NCBI GenBank assembly: GCA_964059195.1
Contig: CAXKWD010000001.1
Coordinates: 217,380,484 to 217,444,483 of the forward strand
Source of the DNA: Ectobius pallidus
Lineage: Eukaryota; Arthropoda; Insecta; Blattodea; Ectobiidae
Direction of reading: 5' to 3'
Length of the DNA stretch: 64,000 bases
Every line of letters begins with the position of its first letter. Position 1 is the stretch's first letter. The notes beneath the pieces are model-generated. The model searched no databases. It was given only the letters and a program-made list of their open reading frames with translations, and had not been told where the DNA came from. Positions 50,540-61,653 of this stretch are shown piece after piece. Made by a program: the position numbers and the translations under genes.

Positions 50540-51684
50540 CAGGGGTGCCCACAGGGGGGGGGGTTAAGACGCAGACTGCGTCATTGAAATTTCTGGGGGG
50601 GGGGGGGAAAATATTATTGTTTTATGAATTTTCTGGGGCGGTTGAAAATTTTTTGCAAAATTAGCGTTTTATATGTTAGAAATAAAAATGGTCAAGTTTT
50701 ATAACTCCAAAAGGTCTCTTCTAACAGTGGATTAGGAAAAGGGGGTCCAGGGGGTATGGACCCCCCAAAAGTCAAAACCAAAAATTCTATATTTGTATTT
50801 TTTTTAAAATTATTTAATTAAACAATCAAATATGATATAGCAGTTATTTTCTTTTCATAACATAATGAGTAGGCCTATTATATCCACTGTTCCATGTGTT
50901 ATTCAACTTTTCTTATAAATAGTAATAAGTATTATAACTTAACTAACAATTTCTTGTTTAAGTTGCCATGTCTTAGAGTATAGTAAACAAATTTGCTAGC
51001 TAGTTTTTCAGTGCTAAAATAGCATAAAATGTGATTTTCATTAGTTCAACATTTAAAAATTTCCCAGGGGTGGACACCTGACTTAGGTAACATTTTCTTG
51101 TTTACATTGGCATGTCTTAGAGTACGGTAAACAAATTTCCTAACTACTTTTTAAGTGCTAAAATAGCGTAAAATGTTATTTTCATTAGTTCAATATTTAA
51201 AAATTTTCCGGGGGTGGCTCCTACTTAGGTAATGATTTCTTATTTACATTGGCATGTTTTAGAGTATGGTAAACAAATTTCCCAACTAGTTTTTCTGTGC
51301 TAAAATAGCGTAAAATGTGATTTTCATTAGTTCAATACCGTATTTAACAGTTTTCTGGGGATGGACCCCCGACCCCCTTTTTTGGGGGGTATTCCAACAC
51401 CCCCGGCACTTTCGACCCTCCCCGCTATTATTTTATGGCTACGTCATTGTTGCACTTATTATACTATTATTATAATGTTACAAAGTGGCCCAAGAAGTTA
51501 AAGCAACAAAAAATTAATAAATTAAAAAAGTACCCCCTAGAAAATATCATATGGTGCCCTTGTCGACAGCCAATCAGGTTGTGGGGATGAGTAATGAAGT
51601 TTGGGGGGTGAGCAATGAAGTTGGGGGGTGAGCAATGAAGTTGGGGGGGTGAGTCATGAAGTTTGGGAGGGGTGGGCACCCCTG
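50540..51684. mobile_element. hAT-type element with CAGGGGTGCCCAC ends, carrying nested G-rich repeat
   Basis: CAGGGGTGCCCAC at the left and GTGGGCACCCCTG at the right are perfect 13-bp inverted ends; this terminal motif is widespread among hAT elements. The flanks are T/A-rich (ctttaaaa and tttaaaaa). A G/C-tract repeat sits inside at about 50725-51450, and the right part has three or four copies of 'gagcaatgaagttggggggt'. The 69-aa minus frame comes from those repeats. Confidence 0.8.
50950..51400 (+). repeat. Three tandem diverged units inside the hAT element
   Basis: Text 'ttgccatgtcttagagta', 'gtaaacaaatttgctagcta', 'aaaatagcataaaatgtgat' recurs at about 50965, 51105 and 51250, giving units of about 145 bp. 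Confidence 0.85.
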
Positions 51685-51894
51685 TTTAAAAAATACAATA
51701 ATATAACAATTTTCAAAAAAAGGGCCAATTTTAACAGGGCGTGAGGCATTACAATTTATTTAGACTGTATAGATTTACTCAATAACATACCTTCTTCTAT
51801 AAATCAAACCACATACGGTACTACAAGCAACTTCCCTACATGGAAACATGGACAACGCTGTAACTGTTCGCAGTTGGCAACAGACGTTAAAATT

Positions 51895-51960
51895 TACCGC
51901 AGTGGTGATTGCGGTGTTGGCATTAGCGGCACCTGGGTTCGAATCCCCCGCTGTGCACAG
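51895..51960 (+). mobile_element. tRNA-derived head, family F
   Basis: Canonical B box GGTTCGAATCC (51936-51946), preceded by GTGGTGATTGCGGTGTTGG, which may be an A-box region. Only one copy is in the window, so body length is unknown. Confidence 0.5.
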
Positions 51961-52176
51961 ATAATCACATGAAATAGCGGTTGGCTATCTGTATTACAAA
52001 CCACAATGTGTTATCACCAGGGACATTTTATTTCGTTACGTTGTCCACTCTTGTTTCTTTGTTTTATGACTCAACCAACACCACGCGTGCTTATTATTTC
52101 ATGAACTTTCAGTTCAGCGGTTTCCAACCCGTGATGCGGTGGGTGAGAAGACTTGGAAATATTGTGAAATATTTAA

Positions 52177-52180
<4 letters not shown>

Positions 52181-52210
<30 letters not shown>
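52181..52210 (+). repeat. Poly-A tract (about 29 A)
   Basis: A pure A run. No retroposed gene body was recognised upstream. Confidence 0.95.
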
Positions 52211-52404
52211 CAGGTTTTTTGTTCCATTTAGCGCTAATCGGAGCGTAGTCGAAACACGTTTGTTGTGATTTCCTTTCAAGAAATGCTACATTCGATTGAC
52301 AATTTTTTGAAACATAAGCACCAACCAGTTTATAGTGGAGCCCTCTCTTTTATTTTCGAAAAAAAAAGGGTTTCGAACTAACGCTAGATATAAGAGATGG
52401 TCGT

Positions 52405-53260
52405 ACATTCAATACTTACTTACCCAATGGCAATAGACAATTCCTAAGCAAGCTAAAGGAATAGTAGCCTATCTATTTTATGGAACCCGCAGGTTCATTG
52501 CAGCGCTTACCTGACCCCGCCATTCAACCCTATTCTGTGCTAACTCCATCCACCCATCCCTCTCAAACCCTATTTCTCTTAAATCTATCCTAATATTGTC
52601 CTCCCATCTACGTCTAGGTCTTTCAAGTGGTCTCTTCCCTTCGGGTCTCCCAGGCAATACTTTTGAGATATGTCTTTCCTTCCCCATGCGCGCAACATGT
52701 CCAGTCCATTTCATCCTCAGTGATTTAATTACCCTTACTATATCTGGTGAAGAGTACAGGTCATGAAACTCGTCGTTGTGCAGTTTTCTCCAGTCCGCGT
52801 TTTCATTTCTCTTAGGCCTAAATATTTTCCTAAGCCCCCTGTTTTTTAACACTCTCAGATTATGTTCTTTCAGAAGAGTAAGCGACCATGTCTCACATCC
52901 ATATAATACAACCGGCAGGATAATAGTCTTATGAATCTTAATTTTTAGAATTCTGGACAGAAGACGAGAAGATAAGAGTTTCTGAACTGCATACAAATAG
53001 GCATTTCCTAATTTGAGTCGAGACTTCTGCCTTAATATTATTTGTGTCTGTAATTATTGCTCCCACATATTTGAATATCTCCACTTGTTCGAACGATTTA
53101 CCGGCTATTCTAATATTTTGTGGAGCATTATTTTGACGTTCCCTGACCATATGCTTAGTTTTTTCTTTATTAATTTCCAAGAAAACATTCCTGCAGGCAT
53201 CGAAAAAACTTTCTGCATTTATCTCGATTGTGCTTAACTTATGTCATCACCCAGCAGACA
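52405..53260 (-). pseudogene. Non-LTR retrotransposon RT C-terminal half (family L1a-GHVARM), longest copy
   Basis: The minus strand carries two open pieces. The first (53180-52938, 80 aa) has EINKEKTKHMV, FEQVEIFKYVGAIITDTNN and EVSTQIRK. The second (52996-52478, 172 aa) has LYGCETWSLTLLKEHNLRV, KRNENADWRKLHNDEFHDLY, RMKWTGHVARMGKERHISK and GRPEGKRPLERPRRRWEDN, ending AAMNLRVP. Upstream a degraded catalytic box reads YAEDVCLLGDD (YADD expected). The 3' terminus is at about 52412. A frameshift joins the two frames, so the copy is inactive. Confidence 0.88.
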
Positions 53261-53425
53261 AACGTCTTCTGCATAAACTAAAATCGGGTGACTGCCATTT
53301 AATTCTGATTTGTATATTAATAATGATTTTAATTTGTAAAACTCGCAAATTTCTCAACAAAACTAAAACTCTGGGCAAGAAGAATTCTAGTCTGCTGATA
53401 ATTTTTTGAAGGTATCACCCAGAGG

Positions 53426-53829
53426 CATAGGCGTACCGAGGGGGGTGGGGTTTGGGGGTTTGAACCCCCCCCCCCCCCATTGATTAAAAAAAGGAAAAGT
53501 GTATAATTTTTTTAAGTCTGCCCATAAATTACTTAATATAAGTATAAAGCGTGGGAAGCTTAAAACTCGTTATTTTGCGTCTTAATAATTAAAATTTTCC
53601 GGGGGTTGACCCCGGAAGCACCCCCGGAAGCTTAAAACTCGTTATTTTGCGTCTTAATAATTAAAATTTTCCGGGGGTGGACCCCCGGAAGCTTAAAACT
53701 CGTTATTTTGAGTCTTAATTTTTAACATTTTCCGGGGGAGGGCCCCCGGACCCCCCTCTTCCTGGGGGGTATTCCATACCCCCCAGACGTTATAACCCCC
53801 CCCATATGGTCGGCCTGATTACGCCTATG
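53426..53829. mobile_element. G/C-tract hAT-like MITE, copy 2, perfect 8-bp duplication
   Basis: 'cccagagg' flanks the element at 53418-53425 and 53830-53837. The ends are CATAGGCGTACCG and ATTACGCCTATG. Compared with copy 1 (3725-3981) it has an internal direct duplication of 'cttaaaactcgttattttg' (three times). Confidence 0.88.
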
Positions 53830-53837
53830 CCCAGAGG

Positions 53838-55350
53838 ACCTCAAAGTGCATCATCTCACATTTGATTTTTTTTCCCTCCGAGGGAGGACCCCGGAGCATA
53901 TTCCACATCCCCACACTCCCAGTACAACAATAGCAAACTTTCCTATTTCGCCCCCCCCCCTTTAAATAGTTCTAGATCCGCCCTTTCTAATAGAAGAATG
54001 ACTATTTTGCTCACATACACAACTTATGCCCTAACGTCATCATATCGACAGTTGGCGAACACTGGTATAAATTGTAGGCTAACAATTTGAAGGCTCTCTC
54101 ATTTCTCCTGTCAGACATTTTATAGAACCCTGGACATTTAATACGTTCTCGAATTTTGCACTCTGCCGGTAACACGTCTAGTACATATAAATTTCACTAG
54201 ATATGAATAATTATTTCTGTGAGAAATCTGGGCTCACCGTGGTACATTGCCTTTATAATGTTGGCAGCATTCCAGTACAGGGGTTATGATTTATTTAGCA
54301 TTAATTTCGCTACCAACATGATTATGTATGTCCCTCCAGGCGCTTAACAAATGAACATCAAACATTGAATTTACAGTCTCGGCCGTCTGTGTAACACGAA
54401 TTTACAGCCTTGTATGTACTAGAATTAGTGACGTCTAATATCAGCATTCCTGTATTGTAAGAATAAAACAAGCGATATCTAAGCGAAAACTTACAAGCGA
54501 TATCCCGGAGTTTGGGAAGAAGGCAACCTACGTCGCGACTGTTGGAAGAATTTGACGACATGAACTAAATAAATAGTCAGTCAGAGAAAAAATACCTAAT
54601 ATTATCTGTAATAATAGGTAGATTTCGAAGAAAATTGTACCTATTGCAATCGATATCATGTCATGACTTTCGAAAAATTCGTTCATATCTTTACGTTTCA
54701 TGCCTCCCTAAGTACGAAACCACCGTCCGTTAAAAAAAAGGTGAAAAAATATATATATATCTTTGCACGCTAGCGGCCGTAATTTTGAAGATATTTGAAC
54801 CAAATTGTATTATGTTATTTCTAGGCCAAATAGTTCGGACAAGTTCGTTAATGAGCAAAATTGGCCCAAGGGGGTGGTCGGGGGAGGGGGTTGAAATTTC
54901 AAAACATTTATATTTCGAAGTATATATGTATGAAGTTTCCCTATGAAGTATAGAGGGAAACTTTGTTTGAATAAATTAGAGTACTCCCTATTGAGTTCAC
55001 AGTGACACCAACGATTCATGGGTTTTGGGGGGTACGAGTGGGGGTGGGGGATGGAAATTCGAAATTTTTGAAACCACGTCTTGTGGGATATCGTTGAAAA
55101 ACTCTTGATGAGTACTCTACAAATCAATAACTGGTTTCTCGATAGCTCTCATATAAGGCGAGATTTACCACTTTGAAATCTACCTCAGCCTGTAGGCCCG
55201 CCTAAAGGGATTTTTATTAGTTCTGCAGTATATGAAACAGTTTAATAATAATGTTAGCAATATTTACTAATAATTTAGAGCCATGAACTCATAACTAATA
55301 TTGTTATAAAGGCTATTTGCTAATAATATGAGTGTAAAAGTTCTATGAAA
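53838..55350. other. Unassigned region with G/C-rich tracts
   Basis: C-runs at 53951-53962 and 'tctagatccgccc' resemble the G-rich text at 25570. At 54820-55130 there are G-runs and a 105-aa minus frame without domain. No gene supported. Confidence 0.45.
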
Positions 55351-55475
55351 CTGGACCCTGGGGATAAAAAGTGGCGGTGAGTATGGTTGACAACCTTACC
55401 GCCTTCCTGTGCCTTTGTCTTAATCTGGGAGCCTCAACCTCCCGGAAAACCTAAGGGTCTCCATGGCCCATACAC
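55351..55475 (+). mobile_element. SINE family A, tail fragment
   Basis: 'accctggggataaaaagtgg', 'accttaccgccttcctgtgc' and 'gggtctccatggcc' match the body of family A. The tRNA-like head is missing (5' truncation). Confidence 0.75.
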
Positions 55476-55619
55476 AGTTTACTTTGTCTTTTGCACCAGA
55501 AGCAATCGGTCCAACCTTTTCTGTTTATTGTATATTTTGATTGAATGAAGTATAATTTACATGTTACAAAATCGTTTTGTGCCATAATGGCGCATAATGC
55601 CCTTTAAAACAGAATTTAA

Positions 55620-56163
55620 ATGTCCAGCGCTGACTGTAGGGTTTCCACCGACAGTCATCCGACGCACATTTTATGCCCCAATGGTGATGATTCATGGTGC
55701 AAATACAACAGGATAGTAATCAGTGGGGAAGAATACAAGCACAACCCCTTACCCATGGCTGTAGCAAACATTATTAAGCTAGTTTATAGAAGTTTGGCCC
55801 ATCCTGAGCTGCTTCAAAAATGTTTACATGGAAGGACTCAAAATCCATAATGTAATTTGGACCAGAGTGCCAAAATCTGTGTTTTTGGGAAAGAAGACTC
55901 TATTAGTAGGTGTATATGATGCTGTGTTATCATTTAATGAGGGCTGCAGTGGTAGGATTCAAGTATTAAGAAATATGGGTATTGAACCACAAACGAACAT
56001 GATTGCTGCGTGCTCCGAAATTGACGAATTACGTGTGAAAAAGGCAGGTACTGAATTTGAAAACAGTTCCAAAGAGGCCAGGAAGCTAAAACGAAGTAAG
56101 AAAAGGGGCAGAGAAGATGAGGAAAACCCAGATGATTCTGAATATGCACCTAGAGCACATTAA
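55620..56163 (+). pseudogene. C-terminal part of a MULE-like (Mutator-type) transposase, frameshifted
   Basis: Two overlapping frames. The first (55620-55850) has STDSHPTHILCPNGDDSWC (CPxGxxSWCK is typical of a widespread insect/cnidarian transposase family) and ends KCLHGRTQNP. The second (55828-56163) continues NVIWTRVPKSVFLGKKTLL, VGVYDAVLSFNEG and VLRNMGIEP, with a charged tail (RKLKRSKKRGREDEEN). Together they cover the last 180 or so residues; the join needs a frame change and seems to lack a few residues (NESxN). Assignment to the Mutator-like group is from memory of the family and moderately sure. No terminal inverted repeats found. Confidence 0.6.
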
Positions 56164-58160
56164 GGTACATTTTATCTTTAACGTAGTTTTTCTCTGATTT
56201 TGTTTTTCCTACATATATGTTCCTTTTTCTCAGGAAGTATTAAGAGTAGAGATCTGATTTTTTCCCCAGCTATTACAGCCACATACATAAAGAAACGGTG
56301 GTTTTATTATGCATTTATCTTCAATAGGGAAAAAAATACTTAATTTTTTAATGAAACAAAATGATAAAAAATTTAATATTGCAAAAAAAATTATAAAAAA
56401 TTTGTTTACAGACATATTGTTCTTAGAAAACCAACGTTTAAAGAAAAGATACAGATCTAAAAGTCGTTTCAATTGATTAAATACTTTCTGAGAAAAAGGA
56501 ACATGAACATCACTAATTTAACATGGCGGAGATACAGCTTACAACCTCCCCTTAATATAGGAATAAATCATGAAAATAGCATCACCATTCCTAGCTGTTC
56601 AAAATGAACACAGCACTAGATGGAATAAAACTATTCTCTATCCCATTTAAGAACGATCCTGTTCAAAACAATGAGGCGTGGCTGTCATAGCCCGCACGTG
56701 AGAACCCACGTGTTCACCGTGTTTAATGTTAGTTTGTTTATTCTCAGTACAACTCACCCGCAGGGTCGTCGTGAACAATGAATCCTTTGTTTTGTTTGCT
56801 AATTGATATACTATAATGATGACGATGCCAGTGAGAGTTTGTTATTTCACGTGTAAATGTTGATATTATTGTTGCATGAACACTCGTTAGCCACACCCTG
56901 GTAATGGCGCATGCTAATGACATTAACCAATCACGTTTTGTCACATGATGCGAATTTTCCGCGAACTCTCTGTGAGTTCTCCACCCCTTTGGTTTGACTA
57001 GGATCAAACTAGAATGGGATCAATTATAGTAGGTACTTTAGTAGAACCCAAATGTTCCACTGTAACATAGCTCTAGCTTCGGTCCTCGACTGTATAATTC
57101 TAAGATCACATTATATCCAATTATAGCCAAATGTACTGTAGTTATGGAGTGTTTAAATCTAAAATTAAAAAACTCGTATAACTTAGATTTTCATCCCTTT
57201 TAAAATAGGTTATCTTTTGGTACCTAGTAGGCCTACTACCATTATAATTTATTTTTCAATACTATAATTATTTTTACATCAATTGAGTTATGCCTTTACT
57301 CTCAGCTTTTGTCTTTTCCCCTATTTCACAATATTTTGTCTATTTGGTTTTAAGGTAATTTTAGGTTAAGATTACATTTAAACAATATTAAAAAATGTAA
57401 ATATAAGCATGGAACTGCCCCCGAGCACGAGCTCCTGCTCTTACGGAGTTCCAGGACCTTATAAAATAGGTACCGTATTTTTGTAATTTTAAAATAAATA
57501 AAAATAAGTCTAATTTGCAATGTTGGAAGGTTAGACCACTTTTGCGCTGACCCCTCAAATTTAAACTCCTACCGTAAGCCTTATCACTCGGAAGGCTCAC
57601 TTAGAATAAAAATAGTTATGCTAGTAAAATCATGCTTAGTAGACATGTTTTTTACCTTTTTTCGATGAGAGAATCGCTGGTCTTCTGGTGTTGGGTGGCC
57701 TCGGTTTGCACCAAGACCGCTCTTCACCTCTAAAAAGAGGCCCCTATCTAAGCTCCTCTCTAAGTACTGCTTTCGTTAATACCTTGAGGTGTCCAGCAGT
57801 ATTAGAAATGGAGCATACACAGACCACACTTCAAAATTCCATGCCAAAGCACAGAATTATGAAGAGAAGGTCTGAATCTTAGTGATGTCTTCCTCAGCTT
57901 GCTCTTGATATAGAAAAGTCTTTTTCTTGATGTCACAAACACTAAATAAAACACTATCTTGTAGTCTTCTTGTTTTCTTGATATAGTAAAGTTTGTACTC
58001 TCGTCACTATTATACACCGATCAATACCGAAAAAGTAAAACTCGATACGAATGCTGGGTACTCCTTGACGGCTGCGACAATATCTGGAATTAGAAAAATA
58101 TTTTGTATATACCAACTTGTATAGCCTATTGAAAGCAAAGGAAATAAAAATGAAAATATT
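56164..58160. other. Long region without recognised feature
   Basis: Only short frames. Two CACGTG boxes 12 bp apart (56695-56700 and 56707-56712) sit in a locally GC-rich 56.67-56.99-kb patch, which could be a regulatory remnant or a low-copy repeat; nothing in the window decides this. Confidence 0.4.
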
Positions 58161-58188
58161 AGATAAAATCAGGTAAACTGATGTAACA

Positions 58189-59037
58189 AAGTGCCAGTAT
58201 GTTTTTGTTTAACCAGTTATGATTGCAGTTATGATATGCAGAATACAAAAAAAAGTCAAATTGGCCGGTTTCGGGATTTGAACCATGGAACTCCAAAATG
58301 TGAGGCCAAAACGTTACCATCTCAGCCACCTGGGTCAGTTTAACGGTCTAGTTGGATAAGCGCATTTAAAGCAATAGTGTTGTCATAGCTAACTGTATTT
58401 TAATTGCCAAAGCCTTATAAAATCACAGTAAAAAATTGACTATGTTGTCATGATAACTGATGTGCATTTCATAAATTCTTTCGAATACGTATATTACCAT
58501 AAAATAGGCACTAAATTGGGCATTACTCCGAAACAGGTCAAACGATTTTATCCAATATCAATTGACGTCTTCCCATGGGCATTATAAATGTGTACACCAA
58601 GTTTCATAAAAATCCGGTAAAGCGTATTTGAGTTATTGCGCCTTTAAAATATACACTAAATTGGGTTTTACTCCGGTACTGGTCAACAGATTAGGTTCAA
58701 ATTCAATAGGGTACTTTTCATGGGCGTCATAAATGCGTATACCAAAATTCATGGAAATCCGATACAGCGTATTTGAGTTGTGGCGTCTTTCTAATATAAT
58801 CTATTAAAATAGGCACTAAATTGGGCATTACTCCGGTACCGGTGAACCGATTTGGTTCAATATCAATAGAGTTCTTCCCATGGACATTATAAATGTGTTT
58901 TCCAAGTTTCATGAAAATCCGAAAAAGCGTATTTGAGTTATGGTGCGTACAGACACACGGACAGACAGACGGACAGACAGACGGACAGACATTTTTTCGT
59001 CCACCACACAATCTCATAAAGTACCATACTGGCACTT
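58189..59037 (-). mobile_element. Family T element, copy 2 (inverted)
   Basis: The ends are AAGTGCCAGTATG and CATACTGGCACTT. It runs opposite to copies 1 and 3: the tRNA-like part is near 58262-58345, then three units with 'aagtttcat(g/a)aaaatcc', then the GGACAGAC-rich end. The 102-aa minus frame (58727-59035) reflects the repeat. Confidence 0.82.
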
Positions 59038-59133
59038 AATAAACAGTAAACCCATGTGAAAATTACGCACACTCATTGCCTTCCTAGAAATAATTATTTG
59101 GCACTTTGTTAAGCTGTTGAAATTAAGTACCTA

Positions 59134-59343
59134 ATGATGATGATGATACCTGGGTTTCCCTAGGCCGGATGTTAAGGCGTAGGGTGGCCAGGTCCTTTCG
59201 CGGGAATTAGGACACAACACCCAGTTCTGACCCAGGAAGGAAACTTTACATCTCTGGAAAATCCCCGACTCGGCCGAAAATCGAACCTGGGGCCCCCAGG
59301 TGGCTGGCAGTCAAGCTACCAAATTACCCACGTCGGTGGACGT
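59134..59343 (-). mobile_element. SINE-like repeat, family E
   Basis: In reverse it starts GTCCACCGACGTGGGTAATTTGG with a B box-like GGTTCGATTTTC, followed by a body with 'gtcctaattcccgcgaaagg'. It ends at an ATC microsatellite (59134-59147), a typical SINE tail. Single copy here. Confidence 0.55.
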
Positions 59344-59611
59344 GGTGAATTTAAGATACCAGTAAACGCTTTTGAAAATTTCACACAATCATTCCCTTCC
59401 TAGAAATAATTAATTGGTATTTTGTTGAACGTATATAATTTCCATCGTCAAACCGAAGGCGATGAACAGGTGTCAGGGGATAGAATTATTTACAAACTTC
59501 TGACGTAGCATTCTCACTAAACATCACTTAATTCCTGCCTTTGTGTGATGCTGAATTAATTGAATATGCACTCCCTGCAATACTGCCTCTTACTCTTTTA
59601 TATAACGTATA

Positions 59612-59797
59612 ATGCCGGTTGTCGACCAAGAGCTAAGCTAAGATAGTTTAGCTTAGCTCACATACAGTGCGGGATTTCATATGTAGTTGTGCCGACAAAA
59701 CTACATTTGAAATCCTGCACAACTATATATGAAATCCCTCACTGTATGTGAGCTAAGCTAAGCTAAGTTAGCTTAGCTCTTGGTCGACAACCGGCAT
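59612..59797. mobile_element. 186-bp near-perfect palindrome (foldback MITE)
   Basis: The left arm ATGCCGGTTGTCGACCAAGA ... 'ttagcttagctcacatacag' ... 'tatgtagttgtgc' is matched by the inverted right arm ending TCTTGGTCGACAACCGGCAT. The arms are about 87 bp with few mismatches around a short loop near 59700-59708. The termini (ATGCCGGTT) resemble those of family M. No coding capacity. Confidence 0.9.
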
Positions 59798-60049
59798 AAC
59801 TCGATCGATAAGACCTGAGCCAAACAAACGGCTGCGCACTAGTCTAAGATAACGTTATCTAGACCTGCCTGACCTTCATAGAACGTGATGTTCTTTGCTA
59901 GTTCATACTATACAGACCGTGTAAAAACATCTTGTTTAGCCTCATAGCATTCAATAGTGAAGACCCAACAGCGATATTCTGTGATTAACATACCATTACT
60001 TAAATAATATTTAATAACTAAAAAAAACAAATACTTTATTCACTTTATT
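59798..60049. other. Spacer between palindrome and family T copy 3
   Basis: No recognised feature. Confidence 0.5.
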
Positions 60050-60911
60050 AAGTGCCAGTATGGTACTTTATGAGATTGTGTGGTGGACGAAAAAATGTCT
60101 GTCCGTCTGTCTGTCCGTCTGTCCGTGTGTCTGTACGCACCATAACTCAAATACGCTTTTTCGGATTTTCATGAAACTTGGAAAACACATTTATAATGTC
60201 CATGGGAAGAACCCTATTGATATTGAACCAAATCGGTTCACCGGTACCGGAGTAATGCCCAATTTAGTGCCTATTTTAATAGATTATATTAGAAAGGCGC
60301 CATCACTCAAATACGCTGTATCGGATTTCCATGAAACTTGGTATACCCATTTATGACGTCCATAAGAAGTGCCCTATTGAATTTGAACCTAATCCGTTGA
60401 CCGGTACCGGAGTAAAACCCAATTTAGTGTATATTTTAAAGACGCGGTCACTCAAATACGCTTTACCGGATTTTTATGAAACTTGGTATACACATTTATA
60501 ATGTCCATGGGAAGACGTCTATTCATAATTGATAAAATCGGTTGACCTGTTTCGGAGTAATGCTCAATTTAGTGTCTATTTTATGGTAATATACGTAATC
60601 GAAAGAATTTATAAAAAAAATGAAAATCAGTTATCTTGACAACATAGCCTATTGTTTTACTGTGATCTTTTAAGCCCTTGGAAATTAAAATACAGGTAGC
60701 TATGACAAAAAACATATTGATTTACATGCGCTTATCCAACTAGACCGTTAAAATGGCCCAGGTGGCCGAGATGGTAGACCTTTCTTCTTCCGTAAGCCCT
60801 GCTTAATGAATAAATGTGGAGCTTAACTTGGAAATCAATTTTAAAAAAAAACACACATTCTGCATATCATAATTGCAGTCATAACTGATTAAAAAAAACA
60901 TACTGGCACTT
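60050..60911 (+). mobile_element. Family T element, copy 3
   Basis: The ends are AAGTGCCAGTATG and CATACTGGCACTT. Same order as copy 1: GTCCGTCTG tract, tandem units, tRNA-like GGTGGCCGAGATGGTAG (60757-60776). It is inverted relative to copy 2, about 1 kb away. The 98-aa frame is repeat-derived. Confidence 0.85.
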
Positions 60912-61451
60912 TGTTACATCAGTTTACCTGATTTTATTTTTGTTTTCAATAGTTACGGGCTATTATAAACTGCATAGTTTGGAATGAATAGTACAGTATA
61001 TGCATTTTCTTCTGCCCTTACTCCATTGCTACCGGCGGACGACAAGCTATCTGCGCGTGTTTGGCTCAGGTTTTACCGATCGAGTTATAACTGACAATAT
61101 GATATTGTCCATGCCGAGGTTAGGGAAAGTTACGTGAGTTCATCACATCAGATTTTTTTTTAAATTTAAAACTGTATCCCTATAATAAAAAGCCACATGG
61201 CTGACTGACTCACTGACATTAAAGCTTACCCACTTTTAGATGAGCTACAAACTTGAAATTTGGAAAACTTATAGCTTTTAGCCTGTAACCAATGGGAAAA
61301 TTATAGAAAAGAGCGGACTCACTTTAAATTCTCTGCTCAGTTTCCATGGCAACAATAGGCCTATTACCTTTAGTGTTCACATTGGGCTATGGAAGTTACA
61401 ATACACTGGTCTTTGAAGACATGCTAGCGATAGAAATAATTATTTCCGTAA
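60912..61451. other. Repeat-derived spacer
   Basis: The left 40 bp ('gttacatcagtttacctgat') is the common flank of family T copies. 61085-61160 matches 45480-45545. 'gagctacaaacttgaaattt' at 61241 recurs in a diverged form at 61690. No gene. Confidence 0.5.
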
Positions 61452-61653
61452 ACCAAGCGAGGTGGCCGAGTTGGTAACGTCTTGTACTCGCATTCGGGAG
61501 GTCCCAGGTTAAAATCCCGTAGCCGGCCAACTTGATATGGGGTGTTTTCATGGTTTCTCCAGGCGTAATGGCAAATGGATATTAATTGGATATTTACATA
61601 CCATGAATCATCCTCGCTATTTCATCCTTTAATATCAGTTGAAATTTACTCCA
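61452..61653 (+). mobile_element. tRNA-derived SINE, family C
   Basis: Head ACCAAGCGAGGTGGCCGAGTTGG and B box AGGTTAAAATCCC (mutated), then the family body to 'gaaatttactcc'. Confidence 0.8.

Noticed and set aside
56695..56712. Two CACGTG boxes considered as a promoter module
   Set aside because: No gene start, TATA box or conserved neighbour; two 6-mers can occur by chance.
58727..59035. Similar 98-102-aa frames here and at 60060-60356
   Set aside because: Both are translations of the same non-coding family T tandem units; similarity follows from the repeat.
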